28,168 bases of DNA from Beroe ovata (GCA_946803715.1 CAMPET010000005.1:60979-89146), one strand, 5' to 3'; counted from the first letter of the stretch, positions 1-11,331 are shown. Numbers and translations are program-made. Notes: generated from the sequence alone by a model not told the origin.

Positions 1-1
1 A

Positions 2-1088
<1,087 letters not shown>

Positions 1089-2720
1089 ACCAAGCTACCA
1101 TACCCTCAATACGCTTCCCCACTCCCCTATTTGCATGGCATTCCCCCATGAATTTGATCATGTCTTCACCTGCATTTGTATGGCAATATTGGGTTTTGAC
1201 CGTAGTGAATTTCACCCTCCTTTCTTGATCGATAATGTAGATATAGCAGCAAACCGCAAAAAATAGGGCGAATATTTTATCAATGATATTGAAATTTTTT
1301 GTGATCAATTGGCAAATGATTTTGACAGTGGGTTCCTAGCGACAAAGGATATCATAATTAGGATATTTTTCTTTTTTCTGTTGTTAGATTAAAAAGACTG
1401 CCATGTTTGCTGGATGTTGTTTATCTGTTATCCATTTGTTGTTAATTTTAGACAATTGGAAAGCATTCTAGGTGGCATCGTCTAAGCTCCGAGTTTCGAA
1501 TCGTTAAAAATCGTCCGTAGCTGCCGAAATTGTGGCAACTTTTGAGCGCACTTATTCTTTTGTTATGCAATCTCTTGATTTGTGTTACCGTTGAAGGCGA
1601 TTACGATGGAATTGTACGGAGTTCCAATTTGAATATTATTTATTTTGATTTTATCAAGCTCTAATCTTGATCCATTATGAGTGATATAGCTGTTTTATTT
1701 ACTCGTGTGGATGCCGATTAANATTTTTTGACGTTTTTACGTTCTTTGGGTCATGAGGGACATAACTGGAAAGTTTCATCAAAATGTGACGACCAGTTTT
1801 CGAGCAATGGTGACTTGTACCAAAGTGTACCAAAATCCATGATTTGGTACACTTGGTACACTTAGGTCCCTCTCATTCTGCGTACCAGGGAATTATGAAC
1901 AATGAACATCACAATTTAGAGACGGGATCGGGGATATGGGAATAAGGCAAAATCTCCTGAGAACATAACTAATAATTTCGACTTCAGGCCAGGGTGGCGC
2001 TAAACGAGGAAACACCCTCGGGTCCCAGACCAAAAATGTGAATTTTCCAGCTGCCCCGTTCGAGTATTCCCCAAGCCCCTCGGGATCGCTTCCGGGCCCA
2101 GGTCAAGACAGACTGGTTAAGTGATGCGCCATGCGGCGAACCCGGTGGAGGTTCCAAATCCTTGTTTTACGAAATGTCAAACTAAGTACCGAGACCATGG
2201 GGTTCTGTCTTGTCCCAGTCTGTTGTTGAATGTCAATCCCAGGATTTCAGTTTTCCATTGTTGTTACTTGTTGTTGTTACTTGTTGATGCTCCCAAATTC
2301 CGATATTCAACTTAATCAGTTAATACTCCCAGACGAGCCAAAATATGTGACAAAAATGGAATGCACAGCCTCGGAGAGAACAAAGTTTTTTCCCAGAATT
2401 ATAAATTGCCCTTAATGAGTGAAGTTTTAAGTAATGTTGTTTTACAGTGAACATCTGTTTTGCAAACATTTTTTGTTCAGCTGGTAAATTATCCTATGAG
2501 ATTATGAGTTATCATTGCTCAATACTTAATTAATAACTAAGTTAGTTTTTTGTTTTACTTGGTACGCGACCGGGAATAAATAGACAAAACGTGAAAACAC
2601 CTGGTTCATATGTTGGAAGATCTACAATAGATAAAAACTGAAATTCAAAGTAAAACATTGGGCGTGCCGCGTGCGTCAGGTTTTCACGTGAGTTTTCGGT
2701 GAGTATCGTGTGAAATCTTC
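1089..2720. other. Intergenic region, no gene seen
   Basis: This holds the presumed 3' UTR of the ARF gene and then AT-rich DNA without a supportable coding exon. Visible items are a 20-bp hairpin at 1816-1860, a GTT-rich stretch near 2262-2287 and an N at 1722. The short open frames here have no codon or motif support. Confidence 0.6.
1816..1860. repeat. Short inverted repeat (hairpin) with TGTACCAAA arms
   Basis: The left arm 1816-1836 and right arm 1842-1860 are near-perfect reverse complements around a 5-base loop. One extra A in the left arm is the only bulge. Each arm itself holds two GTACC/GGTAC words. Confidence 0.75.
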
Positions 2721-2724
2721 GTAA

Positions 2725-2732
2725 TATAAATA
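2725..2732 (+). promoter_or_regulatory. TATA box of the tryptophan-rich secreted protein gene
   Basis: TATAAATA lies about 138 bp before the ATG at 2863. Initiation about 30 bp downstream would give a 5' UTR of roughly 105 bases. Confidence 0.5.
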
Positions 2733-2862
2733 AGAGCAGGGACCGCAGCTATTTCATTATTTCTAAGTTTCTAGTAATATTGCATCGCCTCGCAGAGCGT
2801 GCGTTCTAAAGTTCTAAAGGCCCATACAATATATCGGTGCCTGACATTTATAGTTGTTCAAA

Positions 2863-3403
2863 ATGAAGACTGTTAGCTTCATAGCGACCCTGTTCGCTGT
2901 ACTTACATATGCAGCGGTTAACACAGAAGAAGGTGCTCCAGTGCCGAGGATAGGTATGTTGCTGGGACATGAGTCTTCATTCAAATGTTCGCCTGAATCC
3001 ATTGAATTATCTTAGACTATGAAATATCATAACTATCACACCTTCAGACTGGGACGAGGGGACCAAGAATGTGGAACCAAACTTCGAGCCTGATTGGAAA
3101 GAACAAAGCTATAACGGTGATTGGAGTGAAGGTGAATACGACAGTGAATGGTATTCCTGGAGTGGTTGGAGTGACGGTGAATGGTATTCCTGGAGTGGTT
3201 GGAGTACAAGTGAATGGAGCAACGGTGAATGGTACTTCTGGAGTGATTGGAGTGAAGGTAACTACGACAGTGAATGGTATTCCTGGAGTGGTTGGAGTGA
3301 CGGTGAATGGTATTCCTGGAGTGGTTGGAGTACAAGTGAATGGAGCAACGGTGAATGGTACTTCTGGAGTGATTGGAGTGAAGCTACTCCGCAGAAAGTA
3401 TAG
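2863..3403 (+). CDS. Small secreted tryptophan-rich tandem-repeat protein
   Basis: Two exons, 2863-2953 and 3048-3403, are joined by a 94-bp GT-AG intron (donor gtatgt, acceptor ccttcag). The split codon makes Asp31, and translation ends at TAG 3401-3403, giving 148 residues. Residues 1 to about 18 (MKTVSFIATLFAVLTYAA) are a typical signal peptide. The mature part is acidic and cysteine-free. It holds two 42-residue units, each with ten tryptophans arranged as WYSWSGWS, WYSWSGWS and WYFWSDWS. WxxWxxW is the tryptophan ladder that DPY19-type enzymes C-mannosylate in thrombospondin repeats, but the cysteines of that fold are absent. The start is supported by the signal peptide, an upstream TATA box and the AATAAA at 3432. 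I recognise no family. A structural, adhesive or glycan-bearing secreted protein is inference. Confidence 0.85.
3119..3385 (+). repeat. 126-bp tandem duplication inside the tryptophan-rich gene
   Basis: Two full 126-bp units (3119-3244, 3245-3370) and a partial third (from 3371) differ from each other by only two bases, in the GAA/AAC codon near each unit's start. Each unit has internal 33-bp subrepeats encoding SEWYSWSGWS-like decapeptides. The near-identity points to recent duplication or ongoing homogenisation. Confidence 0.95.
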
Positions 3404-3431
3404 TAGGTAACCGACTTGGAAGCAGAAACTC

Positions 3432-3437
3432 AATAAA
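3432..3437 (+). terminator. Poly(A) signal of the tryptophan-rich gene
   Basis: AATAAA starts 29 bases after the stop codon, the expected place for a compact 3' UTR. Confidence 0.65.
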
Positions 3438-3995
3438 CGGATTATATATTACATATTGAGCGTTCCAATTATAGCGTGAAAGAACAGATTTATTTTCTGT
3501 GATCAGTAAGAGTCAGGCGTCATTACTTCATTATAAACAGCTTACTTTTCATGCACTGATAAAAAGCGTCACATTTGCGGTTATCAAATTTAGAATTTAA
3601 CAATGTATCGGATTGAATAATCATAAAAGGTAAGGTAATTGAAATCAAAAGCGTAATGTTGGACAAGTCAAATTGAAACAGTAAAAGTTTATCTGCTCCT
3701 TTTCATACAAAGTAAAAAGTCAGAAACACTAGGTTGACCAGTCTATCAGGAGGCGCGAAAAGAGAGCAAAATACCGTTTCTCAAGCAGCATAAACTTGTA
3801 TCTTCTACAGCAATGAGCATATCTGATAACGGAATTTTCATCCATGTATCACTGACTAATAACCTGTGAATAGGCTTAACCTCGGCGTATAAAAATCGTA
3901 AGAAATAATTATAAAATCAATTAAAATGAAAGAAATAATACGTCAATTAAATAGAAGCGCTACATATGAAGGAAGAATGTTATATTGAACTCAGT

Positions 3996-4059
3996 TACAG
4001 TGCTTGAGTACAGTGCTTGAATACAGTGCTTGAGTACAGTGCTCAGTGCAGTGCTTGAG
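3996..4059. repeat. 13-bp minisatellite (TACAGTGCTTGAG)n
   Basis: Five consecutive units of about 13 bp start at 3996, 4009, 4022, 4035 and 4047. The fourth is one base shorter. It lies in otherwise featureless DNA between the tryptophan-rich gene and the OAF-like gene (3440-4447). Confidence 0.9.
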
Positions 4060-4255
4060 GTACATGCAGTTGTGCAACGTTTCGAAAAGGGGATGAAAAT
4101 CCTGGGCGAAATGGGGAGTGTAACAGATGTAGTAGACAGCATGGACCAGCTGTATCTGAAAACATAATGTATTCTTCTAGATCTATGCTCCTATGTATAA
4201 ATTGTCAATAAGTCATGAACTGTGTTATATTCGTCCAATCTATACTCCAGAGAGT

Positions 4256-4321
4256 GGCATGGACACCATATTGTGTGGTCAGGATGTCTGACGGCATGGA
4301 CACCATATTGTGTGGTCAGGA
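4256..4321. repeat. 37-bp-period direct repeat pair
   Basis: A 29-base block beginning GGCATGGACACCATATTG occurs at 4256-4284 and again, unchanged, at 4293-4321. It lies about 130 bp beyond the stop codon of the OAF-like gene. Confidence 0.9.
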
Positions 4322-4447
4322 AGCTGCCGATATCGATCTCTGTCATATCACTCTGCTATATCGCCTGACAATTATCTCACTCCGCACTATCGGTTAGTCA
4401 GCCGCGCAATCATCTTGCATACACATTATTCTGTCCTGGGTGGTGCT

Positions 4448-6541
4448 TCACACACCGTGAATAATGTAGTCCGCCAGCAGTTTCTCCGGGTCGCAAGCTC
4501 TCCGGCTATCGGCACAGAAATCAAACACGAGGTTATCACAGTACCGCACGCCGCACGGCTGTTGTATCCCGTTTGTGTAGCACATGAAGCTGCCACATGG
4601 AACTCGTGTACCGGTGTTGTGTCGGCATCGGCACGCCTTGTTATCAATCTGCTCCAACAACTCCTTGTCCGCCACGTTGTGGTACTCGAGGTGCTTGGCG
4701 TGGAACTCGTGGAGCACGCTGCACTGTGGCGTCCGCTTGGCGGGGCACCGGCGTGACGGTGTGGGCCTCTTCTTCCCTCCCCCACCCCGATACCGTGACC
4801 GCCGGTCCTTCTTCCCCCGCTTCTTGCCCACTGCACTACTGCTGCTCACTAGCCGTGACATCCGCTCCTGTACTCCGCTGCTCAGGTAGTCCCACTCACG
4901 CTCCGTAGAGAGTAGCCGGGATCCGAGACACAGCTTACCGAGGTGTCGATCTAGCAGGGTCACTGTGTCGGTGCTCCGCTCTGCCAAGTTACTCGTCGCA
5001 CTGGTGGACTTGAGTTTCCTGTACTTGCGGGAGGGCGAGGGACGGGTGTACACCTCCAGAAAACAGAAGGGAGAGTCGGAGTCCTTGATCGTCACGAACA
5101 TGTCACCCTGAAATCAAAATACATGAAATACATGATACATGAAATATATGAAACATGAAGTTGTGGAATTGAGAGTTCTGAGTGGTCAATTTATTAGATC
5201 TTTACGTGCTCCGATAAATATCGGTTGGTGATTCATCGGTACAAGGTTTTAGAGTATTTAATTTGTGGTTTGGTTCAGTTCAAACAGTGAGAGATTGGGG
5301 AGACCAAGATAAGGGAGCGGGTCCGATATTTCTGACTCGAAATTTGGAGGTTTCCCTCTAACCAGGACTTGCATATTATATGGGGGGACCATGTCATAGT
5401 ATGTGATGAAAGATGTCAATGTTTCCGAAATGCTAACATCTGTAACGCATGCACATATGGCAGATTATGCGCAGTGCATACACATTGCCTTGGATAAGGA
5501 ATGGAATTTTAACTGTCGTTAATCGTATCACGTAATGTATTAGTCTTGCTCATATTTTAACTTTCATGGCAACATCTGGATCGCTAGCGTTGATGCGAGG
5601 ACTTTAAATTATCCGAGAAATCGCAGACAATAACCACGGAATCAGGGAGAGAGAGCGCAGTTCGCGATCTCAGTTCGCATTGTTGGTAAGATAGTCCATA
5701 ATGAGAGGTCTGAGATGAGTTCTATTCAGGTTAAAACAATGTATTTCGTGGTTTAGTGAGGGAAGGAATATATGTAAGAACAAGGGGCATTCAAATGCTG
5801 AACTATGATATTCTATGAAAATTTGTCATAAAAAACTCGCACAGCTGTTACTTCTTCATCTTGTTCTTTGTTTAATTTCAAATTTCTATTGTTCGAAATT
5901 TTTTCAGTGAGATCAATCGCTGTCACGTGATACGGAAATATGAAACCCCTCCTAAAAACGTGAATAACAGTAACACACATTAATCATCTTGAATATGACA
6001 ACAAAATAGATTATACGGCCCGCTTTATCAGTTAATAATGGATTATGGGGTGGTTTTTAGTGGCATCAATATGAAGTAAAGCGGAATTTGCGGGCATGAT
6101 TATATTATATAGAAGAAGCGCAGTAAGAAGCTGTCATCAATGTGTTAAGATGACGAAAACTTGAGATTTGTTAAAAAGAGAACAAGACGCACTAATTTTC
6201 CTCAATAGCTTTGTTTGGGTGCGTGGGCAAAACCCGCTGGCAAGTGCACGTTTCTTTCAGCGTAAATCAGCGTTGTCTACAATGTCCACCGGGCATCATA
6301 TTGTCGTGAAAAATTCCGTCGTTATTAATGTCGCCAAGGGCAGAAATCTATCGCCGGAACCTATCAGCTCCTAGGACTCCATTATAATGAAAACCAATTT
6401 ATCTGTGTATCTCACCTGCTGGCTGACCCAGTGAATCTTGGTCTGGTTCTCCTTGAGCATACCACTCCTTGCTCCATCAAACTTCCAGCTAGCAGAGATC
6501 TTACACAGGACTATCAGTATGACAGAAGCTAACAGAGACAT
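4448..6541 (-). CDS. Secreted cysteine-rich protein with OAF-like C-terminal module
   Basis: Two minus-strand exons, 6541-6416 and 5107-4448, are joined by a 1.3-kb GT-AG intron (donor GTGAGA, acceptor ttgatttcag) in phase 0 and encode 261 residues. Exon 1 begins with a signal peptide (MSLLASVILIVLCKISA). A low-complexity middle follows, then a polybasic stretch (residues about 136-162) with RRSR at 144-147, a plausible furin-type site. Residues about 163-246 hold a cysteine cluster: ACRCRHN, PCGSFMCY, PCGVRYC, then FDFCADSRRAC. This order matches the C-terminus of Out-at-first (CVCHYG, PCMLKYC, KCGIRSC, FDFYVPQRQLC), known from insects and vertebrates. The N-terminal part does not resemble OAF, so it is either a very divergent OAF or a separate protein sharing the module. 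It is secreted; a processed ligand or matrix role is inference. Confidence 0.8.
5108..6415 (-). other. Intron of the OAF-like gene, no further feature
   Basis: AT-rich sequence with no nested gene or exon I can support. It contains one CACGTG E-box near 5923. Confidence 0.6.
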
Positions 6542-8490
6542 AGCTTACTCTACTATCGGTAACATTCCTAGAGGGGAGAGATGAGGGGATAATGAGGGGA
6601 GAGATTATCGTGCTTGAATATAGTTGAATGAACCTTAAAACAATTGATAAGAAGTTTCTTTTATCGACATTTTTCCATATTACCTATCATATTATGAACA
6701 GTTCATGTCCATGCATCATATCAGTCCTACAGACAGTAATGGCAGTATATTGTTTTTCTTATGTTGTGATGATTGTGGATGCTATAACAGTAGCTGACAA
6801 GCAAGCTGCCAGAATTATAATATGTGTGCGTGTAAAATAATTCCATTATACCCTGGGGGAGGGGGGAACTTGATTTCCGCACTAATTTTTGCCAGGTTTG
6901 GCTTTGTTCCACGGGTTAGTGATTTCTCGGAATTTCATTGTTTTTGGGGAGCGGCGGCCGCGTACGGATGCTGGATACTTAGCTTTACAATTACCTATAC
7001 ACAATTGATATATGTAGCAGAAAAATAAATATATGACCTTGCCACAAAAAGGTAGAGCTAAAGCACGTACTTTGAAATTATGGTCCCAAGAGTGGATGAT
7101 ATGGCTGATACACCATATAACACAAGATGCCAGATCCGCATTTGAAATCCAAATCCCATGGGGTGTCAAATCATCATGTGGAAAACTACTTCAAATGGAG
7201 ATCAGATACCCCATGGGATTTCAGGAATAACAAATCCAATTTAATGGGATTGGATTAGCCTATTGTACGCACTACGCAATCGATACGATAATATGCGTGA
7301 GGCTTCTAAAGAACGGTAAAGATCTGGATGTCTTCAGTCACGTGACAGCAATTGATGATGAGAACTCGTATACAACCAATGAAAATCAAGAAACGCTGTC
7401 ACGTGATTGAAATCCCTCCCCAATGAAACCACTCGATGATAATGTACATTGTAGGGGGATCACTTCTACGTTGCTTCAATTTGCTCGCAATTCAATCTTT
7501 TTCGGATTTTATCTTAGATTCTCCATATGGGTTTTTGAAATTATTTTGGAACCTACGTAGTACGCAATTTGAACTTTTCCACAAAAAGGCTTTGGGAGAT
7601 CCATCATGATTGATAGGAATATGATGCTGCTCCAAGTGACCTCATAGTACCCTTGGACACCCAATTGTGCAATGGTAGCTACCAAATTATATTCTGAATA
7701 TTATCAATTATGAGCAAGATCATATGATAAAGCGGAGGGGGTGAGTGACTAATTAACTCATCATTAATTCATATTACAATGCACACAACGAACTTCATGA
7801 TGAATTATTTAGTTTATATCCTGTCAACATCATATTATGAGCGGACAATTGTGCCCTCTCTCTCTCTTATAATGACAAAATATATATAATTCCAGGGACC
7901 GAGCCCCTCTTAGTATTCGAAACACTTTATAACCAGATCACCCCCCCTACCTCCGCGCATTATTGTTACAGCAATAGTAAAGTTGCACGTAGTTGTAAGT
8001 ATACTCGAGAATAAATTCATAGCCTGATTTATTATGTAAATCTAAACATATCATGATCGGGGACTATATTTCGACACTATATAATGGGCAATTATTGCTG
8101 TCCCAGTTAGTGGTTAAGCAATGCCTACTGGGGTGATCGTACCGTCGACACAGTACAGTTCGATCTCGTATCTCATTGAATCAGCTGCATTCAACTATGC
8201 AAATAGCATCCGCCACACATTATCATGGTTCTTGGATGCATTGAATAATTCAAACTCTAGATGAGATCCACTATGTTGTATAAGGATCATACCCCGGGAG
8301 CTGTTAGCATTGTGGTGCAATAGTTGACAGCTATAATTGTAATGACAAGAATCTCCGCGTCACCACACAGTTTATTAGCACCTCTATCATAATTCAGCTG
8401 GCACTGCGAGATTGATTTGAATGACACTCCGGCTATTATTATTCACGAATTCCCAGATAATTAATAGTTCTAGGTACGGTGGTGATGCTA
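6542..8490. other. Intergenic region between divergent OAF-like and WDRPGGL genes
   Basis: No coding exon is supportable. It holds a 14-bp inverted repeat (7151-7164 with 7208-7221) and a pair of CACGTG E-boxes near 7338 and 7399 set in opposed 15-base contexts. Promoters of both flanking genes should lie here, because they are transcribed away from each other. Confidence 0.55.
7151..7221. repeat. Inverted repeat AAATCCCATGGGGT / ACCCCATGGGATTT
   Basis: Perfect 14-base arms at 7151-7164 and 7208-7221 are separated by 43 bases. Each arm also contains the palindrome CCATGG. No target-site duplication is evident. Confidence 0.8.
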
Positions 8491-8495
8491 AGCAC

Positions 8496-8505
8496 TATTT
8501 AAATA
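8496..8505 (+). promoter_or_regulatory. TATA-like box of the WDRPGGL repeat gene
   Basis: TATTTAAATA lies 61 bp upstream of the ATG at 8566. Initiation near 8526 would leave a 40-base 5' UTR, which supports the ATG at 8566 over any upstream non-ATG start. Confidence 0.5.
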
Positions 8506-8565
8506 CCCTTGTCCCCTAAGCTAGCCACATTTACCACAATATCGTCTAGTCTGCCTCCTCTTAGC

Positions 8566-8781
8566 ATGGTACCGTTTCTTGCAACTGTCTTCCTCACTAC
8601 TGTGCTGTCTGCCGAGAGTGCATCAATTCAGTGGCTGAGTGAGAACTGGGATAGGCCAGGTGGACTGAAAGACANCAGTGATGACTGGGATAGGCCAGGT
8701 GGACTGAAAGACAGTGAAGACTGGGACAGGCCAGGTGGACTGAAAGACAGTGAAGACTGGGATAGGCCAGGTGGACTATAG
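8566..8781 (+). CDS. Small secreted peptide with WDRPGGLKD tandem repeats
   Basis: A single exon encodes 71 residues and ends at TAG 8779-8781. The first ATG gives a signal peptide (MVPFLATVFLTTVLSA). The in-frame extension upstream lacks an ATG and would hide the signal. The mature chain is a short linker followed by four copies of a 12-residue unit, DWDRPGGLKDSE. The first copy has one extra residue next to an N base (8675), and the last is cut after GGL by the stop codon. There are no cysteines. Tandem copies separated by acidic spacers recall neuropeptide or secreted peptide precursors, but no dibasic site and no Gly-Arg or Gly-Lys amidation site is present, so that role is unproven. Its layout (signal peptide, short linker, Trp-containing acidic tandem repeats, TATA box) parallels the gene at 2863-3403, although the units are unrelated. 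I recognise no family. Confidence 0.75.
   Translation: MVPFLATVFLTTVLSAESASIQWLSENWDRPGGLKDXSDDWDRPGGLKDSEDWDRPGGLKDSEDWDRPGGL
8644..8781 (+). repeat. 36-bp tandem repeat inside the WDRPGGL gene
   Basis: Units start at 8644 (39 bp, with the N), 8683, 8719 and 8755 (27 bp, truncated by the stop). The copies are almost identical, so the true copy number could be misassembled or polymorphic. Confidence 0.9.
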
Positions 8782-9378
8782 AATTTCATTTTTGTTACAG
8801 ACTGAAATTCCTTATATGATATTATGGATGCGGTTATGAGGTTGGGATGCGGTTTTGATTGATTTGAGAACATAACAGACTTCTTTATTAGGTAACGGAT
8901 CTCTTTTTGCGTTTTGACTTTCTGTTTGAATTGAATACAATTTTTCTGTGGCAAGTCTGTTCTACTAAACGACTCATTATGTCTTGCATTCAATTCGGCT
9001 TTGAATTTGAACTTCAGATCACAGAATTGGACTAGGCAACCAAATTATTCGTGTAAACATACGCATGTACAACAATATAGAATCAACATACATCATAGGG
9101 ATTGATAAAGGGAAAACTCAAACAATGAGGTTAGATCATCAACAAGCAAAACTGAGTAAAATACAGAGTAGCTGCTACTGGTATAATATACAGAGTTTCA
9201 CTTGTGTAAACTCAGCGAAGGGGGAATGTAACCGAATAACATATTCCAGCTATAACAAGGTCGAGCCTGAGACACGAAGTCTGGCTGTGAACATGCATAC
9301 CGCGCGCGCATGACTGTTAGTTTTGTCAACAAATACTAAAAACCGTGCTGTAATTGCATTATGAAGCAGTTCGAGGGG

Positions 9379-9421
9379 CCTCTTTCTCCCCTCTCTCACT
9401 CTCTCTCCTCCCCCTTCTCTC
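9379..9421. repeat. Pyrimidine (CT) tract
   Basis: A run of about 43 bases is almost entirely C and T, mostly CTCT and CCTC words. Confidence 0.85.
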
Positions 9422-9840
9422 AGGGAGGAATAATATACTTGGGCAGCCAATGGAGGGCTGTAGCTGTCGGCCACGCACGGTCGAAAACGCGTGTGTCTAG
9501 CACTGGTTAGTCATATAAACTACATGTGGCACGTATAGTGTAAGTGTGAAAAGGGACCTCTCACTCGCACACCGTACACGTTTCTAACAACTGAGGAACT
9601 GTGAAGTAGATTGGTGATTGCTGCCTCGGAAAAATGAAATTGTATGTGATGAACGCGACGATGCCTGTGCCCGACTGCCCGAATTGTCTCTGTGAGACTT
9701 TAAGTTTATCACTATACGGGAGAATTTGTAACGTCTAAGATAGTTTGATGTTCATCAACTCAACGTAACCAAACGGAGTACATTAATTCGACTTTAAGTA
9801 AAGTATGATGTTTACCAACTCAACATTAATTCGACCTAAA

Positions 9841-9897
9841 GTCAATCATTGAACTTGAAGTCAATAATTGAATTTGAAGTCAATCATTGAACTTGAA
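9841..9897. repeat. 19-bp minisatellite, three units
   Basis: Three 19-bp units of GTCAATCATTGAACTTGAA start at 9841, 9860 and 9879. The outer two are identical and the middle one differs at two positions. Just upstream a diverged duplication of a TCAACTC/ATTAATTCGAC segment (about 9747-9840) is visible. Confidence 0.9.
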
Positions 9898-11084
9898 GAG
9901 AAAAGTTGATATGTCAGGGAATCACTCTAGAGATGCATGGTCACCTGTGGTAGTTGTACTTGAAACAACAGTGGTGGTCGGAAAGTGCCGCACATTTTTT
10001 CATATATCAGTGAATCACATTGAGTGAAGTTTGCTGCCCCAATTTCTAGACGTGCTTGTCAATAACACACTCATGGAGTGACATAGGAAGTAGAGATAAA
10101 ATCCGGGAAGACACAATTTGAAATCTTGAGATCCAAGAGTCGAAGCGTTATATCTTCACAGTTCACATGATGTAGTGAAAGTGGAAAGACGCTGCTATTT
10201 GTCAGTTAGACGACAAACGTGAACAAGAAAATGTCCAAATCTTCACAATCTTGACTTGGGGAATCATGAAATTTTTAACAAAATTCAGTGAATTTCTCGT
10301 GAAAATTTGATTTGTTCGGGGTACTTATAGCAACAGATGTTATTTTAAAAACTCTCATATATCACACTTGTTTAAAAATCCTCCAAGAATTTATCACTCA
10401 GTAGTGGTCCGGGAAAAATTCGGATACTCGAATTACTGTGAAAAATACTGTGAAAATAAATCAATTTTCAGCTCGATTTTTCTTCATGACTATTTCATGA
10501 CTGTATGGTGGAAGAATGGCAGAATCAGATGATCTGCCCGTTGGAATATTGAGCTGAATTATCATCTTTTTAAAACTTAATAAAGAATACCAATCCACGA
10601 CTTTTGAACGTTATATTTGTGATCAACCATGCTATCTATGGGTACCTTTGTTATCACTGTCAAATTAATTGACCAAATAACGACAATGATAAAGCACCAT
10701 CAATCTTCTCAAACACACACGCAAAGGAAAGAGGTAATAAGACAAAGACGCACGTCAAACGAAAACCATGACCCCTTACTCCCATGCGAACGGATTGTTA
10801 AAAGGTAAAACCAACTCCAAGGGCTTCTTCCATCTGTGAAAATATGTGCCAGATTTTAAAACCAAAGCTGCTTGGAGTAAATCCTACCATACCGATGAAT
10901 TTCATAGTGAAAAACAAAGTCTCATCAAAGTATCATTCACAGCAATAGCATTTTCCTATACAGGTATTTGAGCTGCTATTAAATGGTAGGAGAAAGAAAG
11001 AGAAAATGTCTCAAAGCACACCCCGCAATAAGGGTCTGGGCAACTTGGCAATTCGATGACAGCTCCTCCCACACAGAGAGTGGG

Positions 11085-11331
11085 TCACATGATTAGAGGG
11101 GTGTCACATGACACTTGTTAAAATCACGTGATCACAGTTTAACTGTCTTTTGTACATTTTCGCATTGGCAGCAGATTTAAACACCAGCACAAACACACAC
11201 ATACACACTATATGTAAGGTCGTGTGTTTCTGTCTGGAGTACAGCACACCAACGCTGGAGGATAACAGCCAATAGGAGATAGGGATTTCACCACCAACTT
11301 GAGCAATTAGCCAATAAGAAGCCCACATTGG
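11085..11331. promoter_or_regulatory. Promoter-like cluster of E-boxes and CCAAT boxes
   Basis: Three palindromic E-boxes lie within 47 bp: TCACATGA 11085-11092, TCACATGA 11104-11111 and TCACGTGA 11124-11131. Downstream are CCAAT at 11269-11273 and 11311-11315 and inverted ATTGG at 11327-11331. TCAYRTGA is the site class of MITF/TFE and USF bHLH-Zip factors. CCAAT boxes at this spacing are typical of NF-Y promoters. No gene start is identified nearby, so the target is unknown. Confidence 0.4.

Noticed and set aside
2110-2175. Possible tRNA or tRNA-derived SINE (GGTTAAGTGATG and GGTTCCAAATCC resembling A and B boxes)
   Set aside because: The T-arm does not pair properly and no acceptor stem closes the structure; the B-box has an insertion relative to the consensus.
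2814-3002. Minus-strand frame opposite the first exon of the tryptophan-rich gene
   Set aside because: No homology and no splice or promoter support; it overlaps the signal-peptide exon.
3036-3433. Several long open frames on both strands over the tryptophan-rich gene, including Val/Gly-rich and Thr/Pro-rich repeat products
   Set aside because: They arise because the 126-bp repeat has no stop in several frames. Only the chosen frame has an upstream signal-peptide exon with matching splice phase, a TATA box and a nearby poly(A) signal.
4310-4908. Plus-strand open frames of 100-148 codons
   Set aside because: They are antisense shadows of the OAF-like exon and have no recognisable domains.
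6628-7230. Several 60-95 codon frames in the spacer upstream of the OAF-like gene
   Set aside because: They overlap on both strands and show no domain, signal peptide with repeats, or splice support.
8509-8565. Upstream in-frame extension of the WDRPGGL gene
   Set aside because: It begins at TTG, would bury the signal peptide, and starts before the transcription start expected from the TATA-like box.
8644-8781. CRISPR-like array
   Set aside because: The repeats are contiguous coding units without spacers, in a eukaryotic gene setting.
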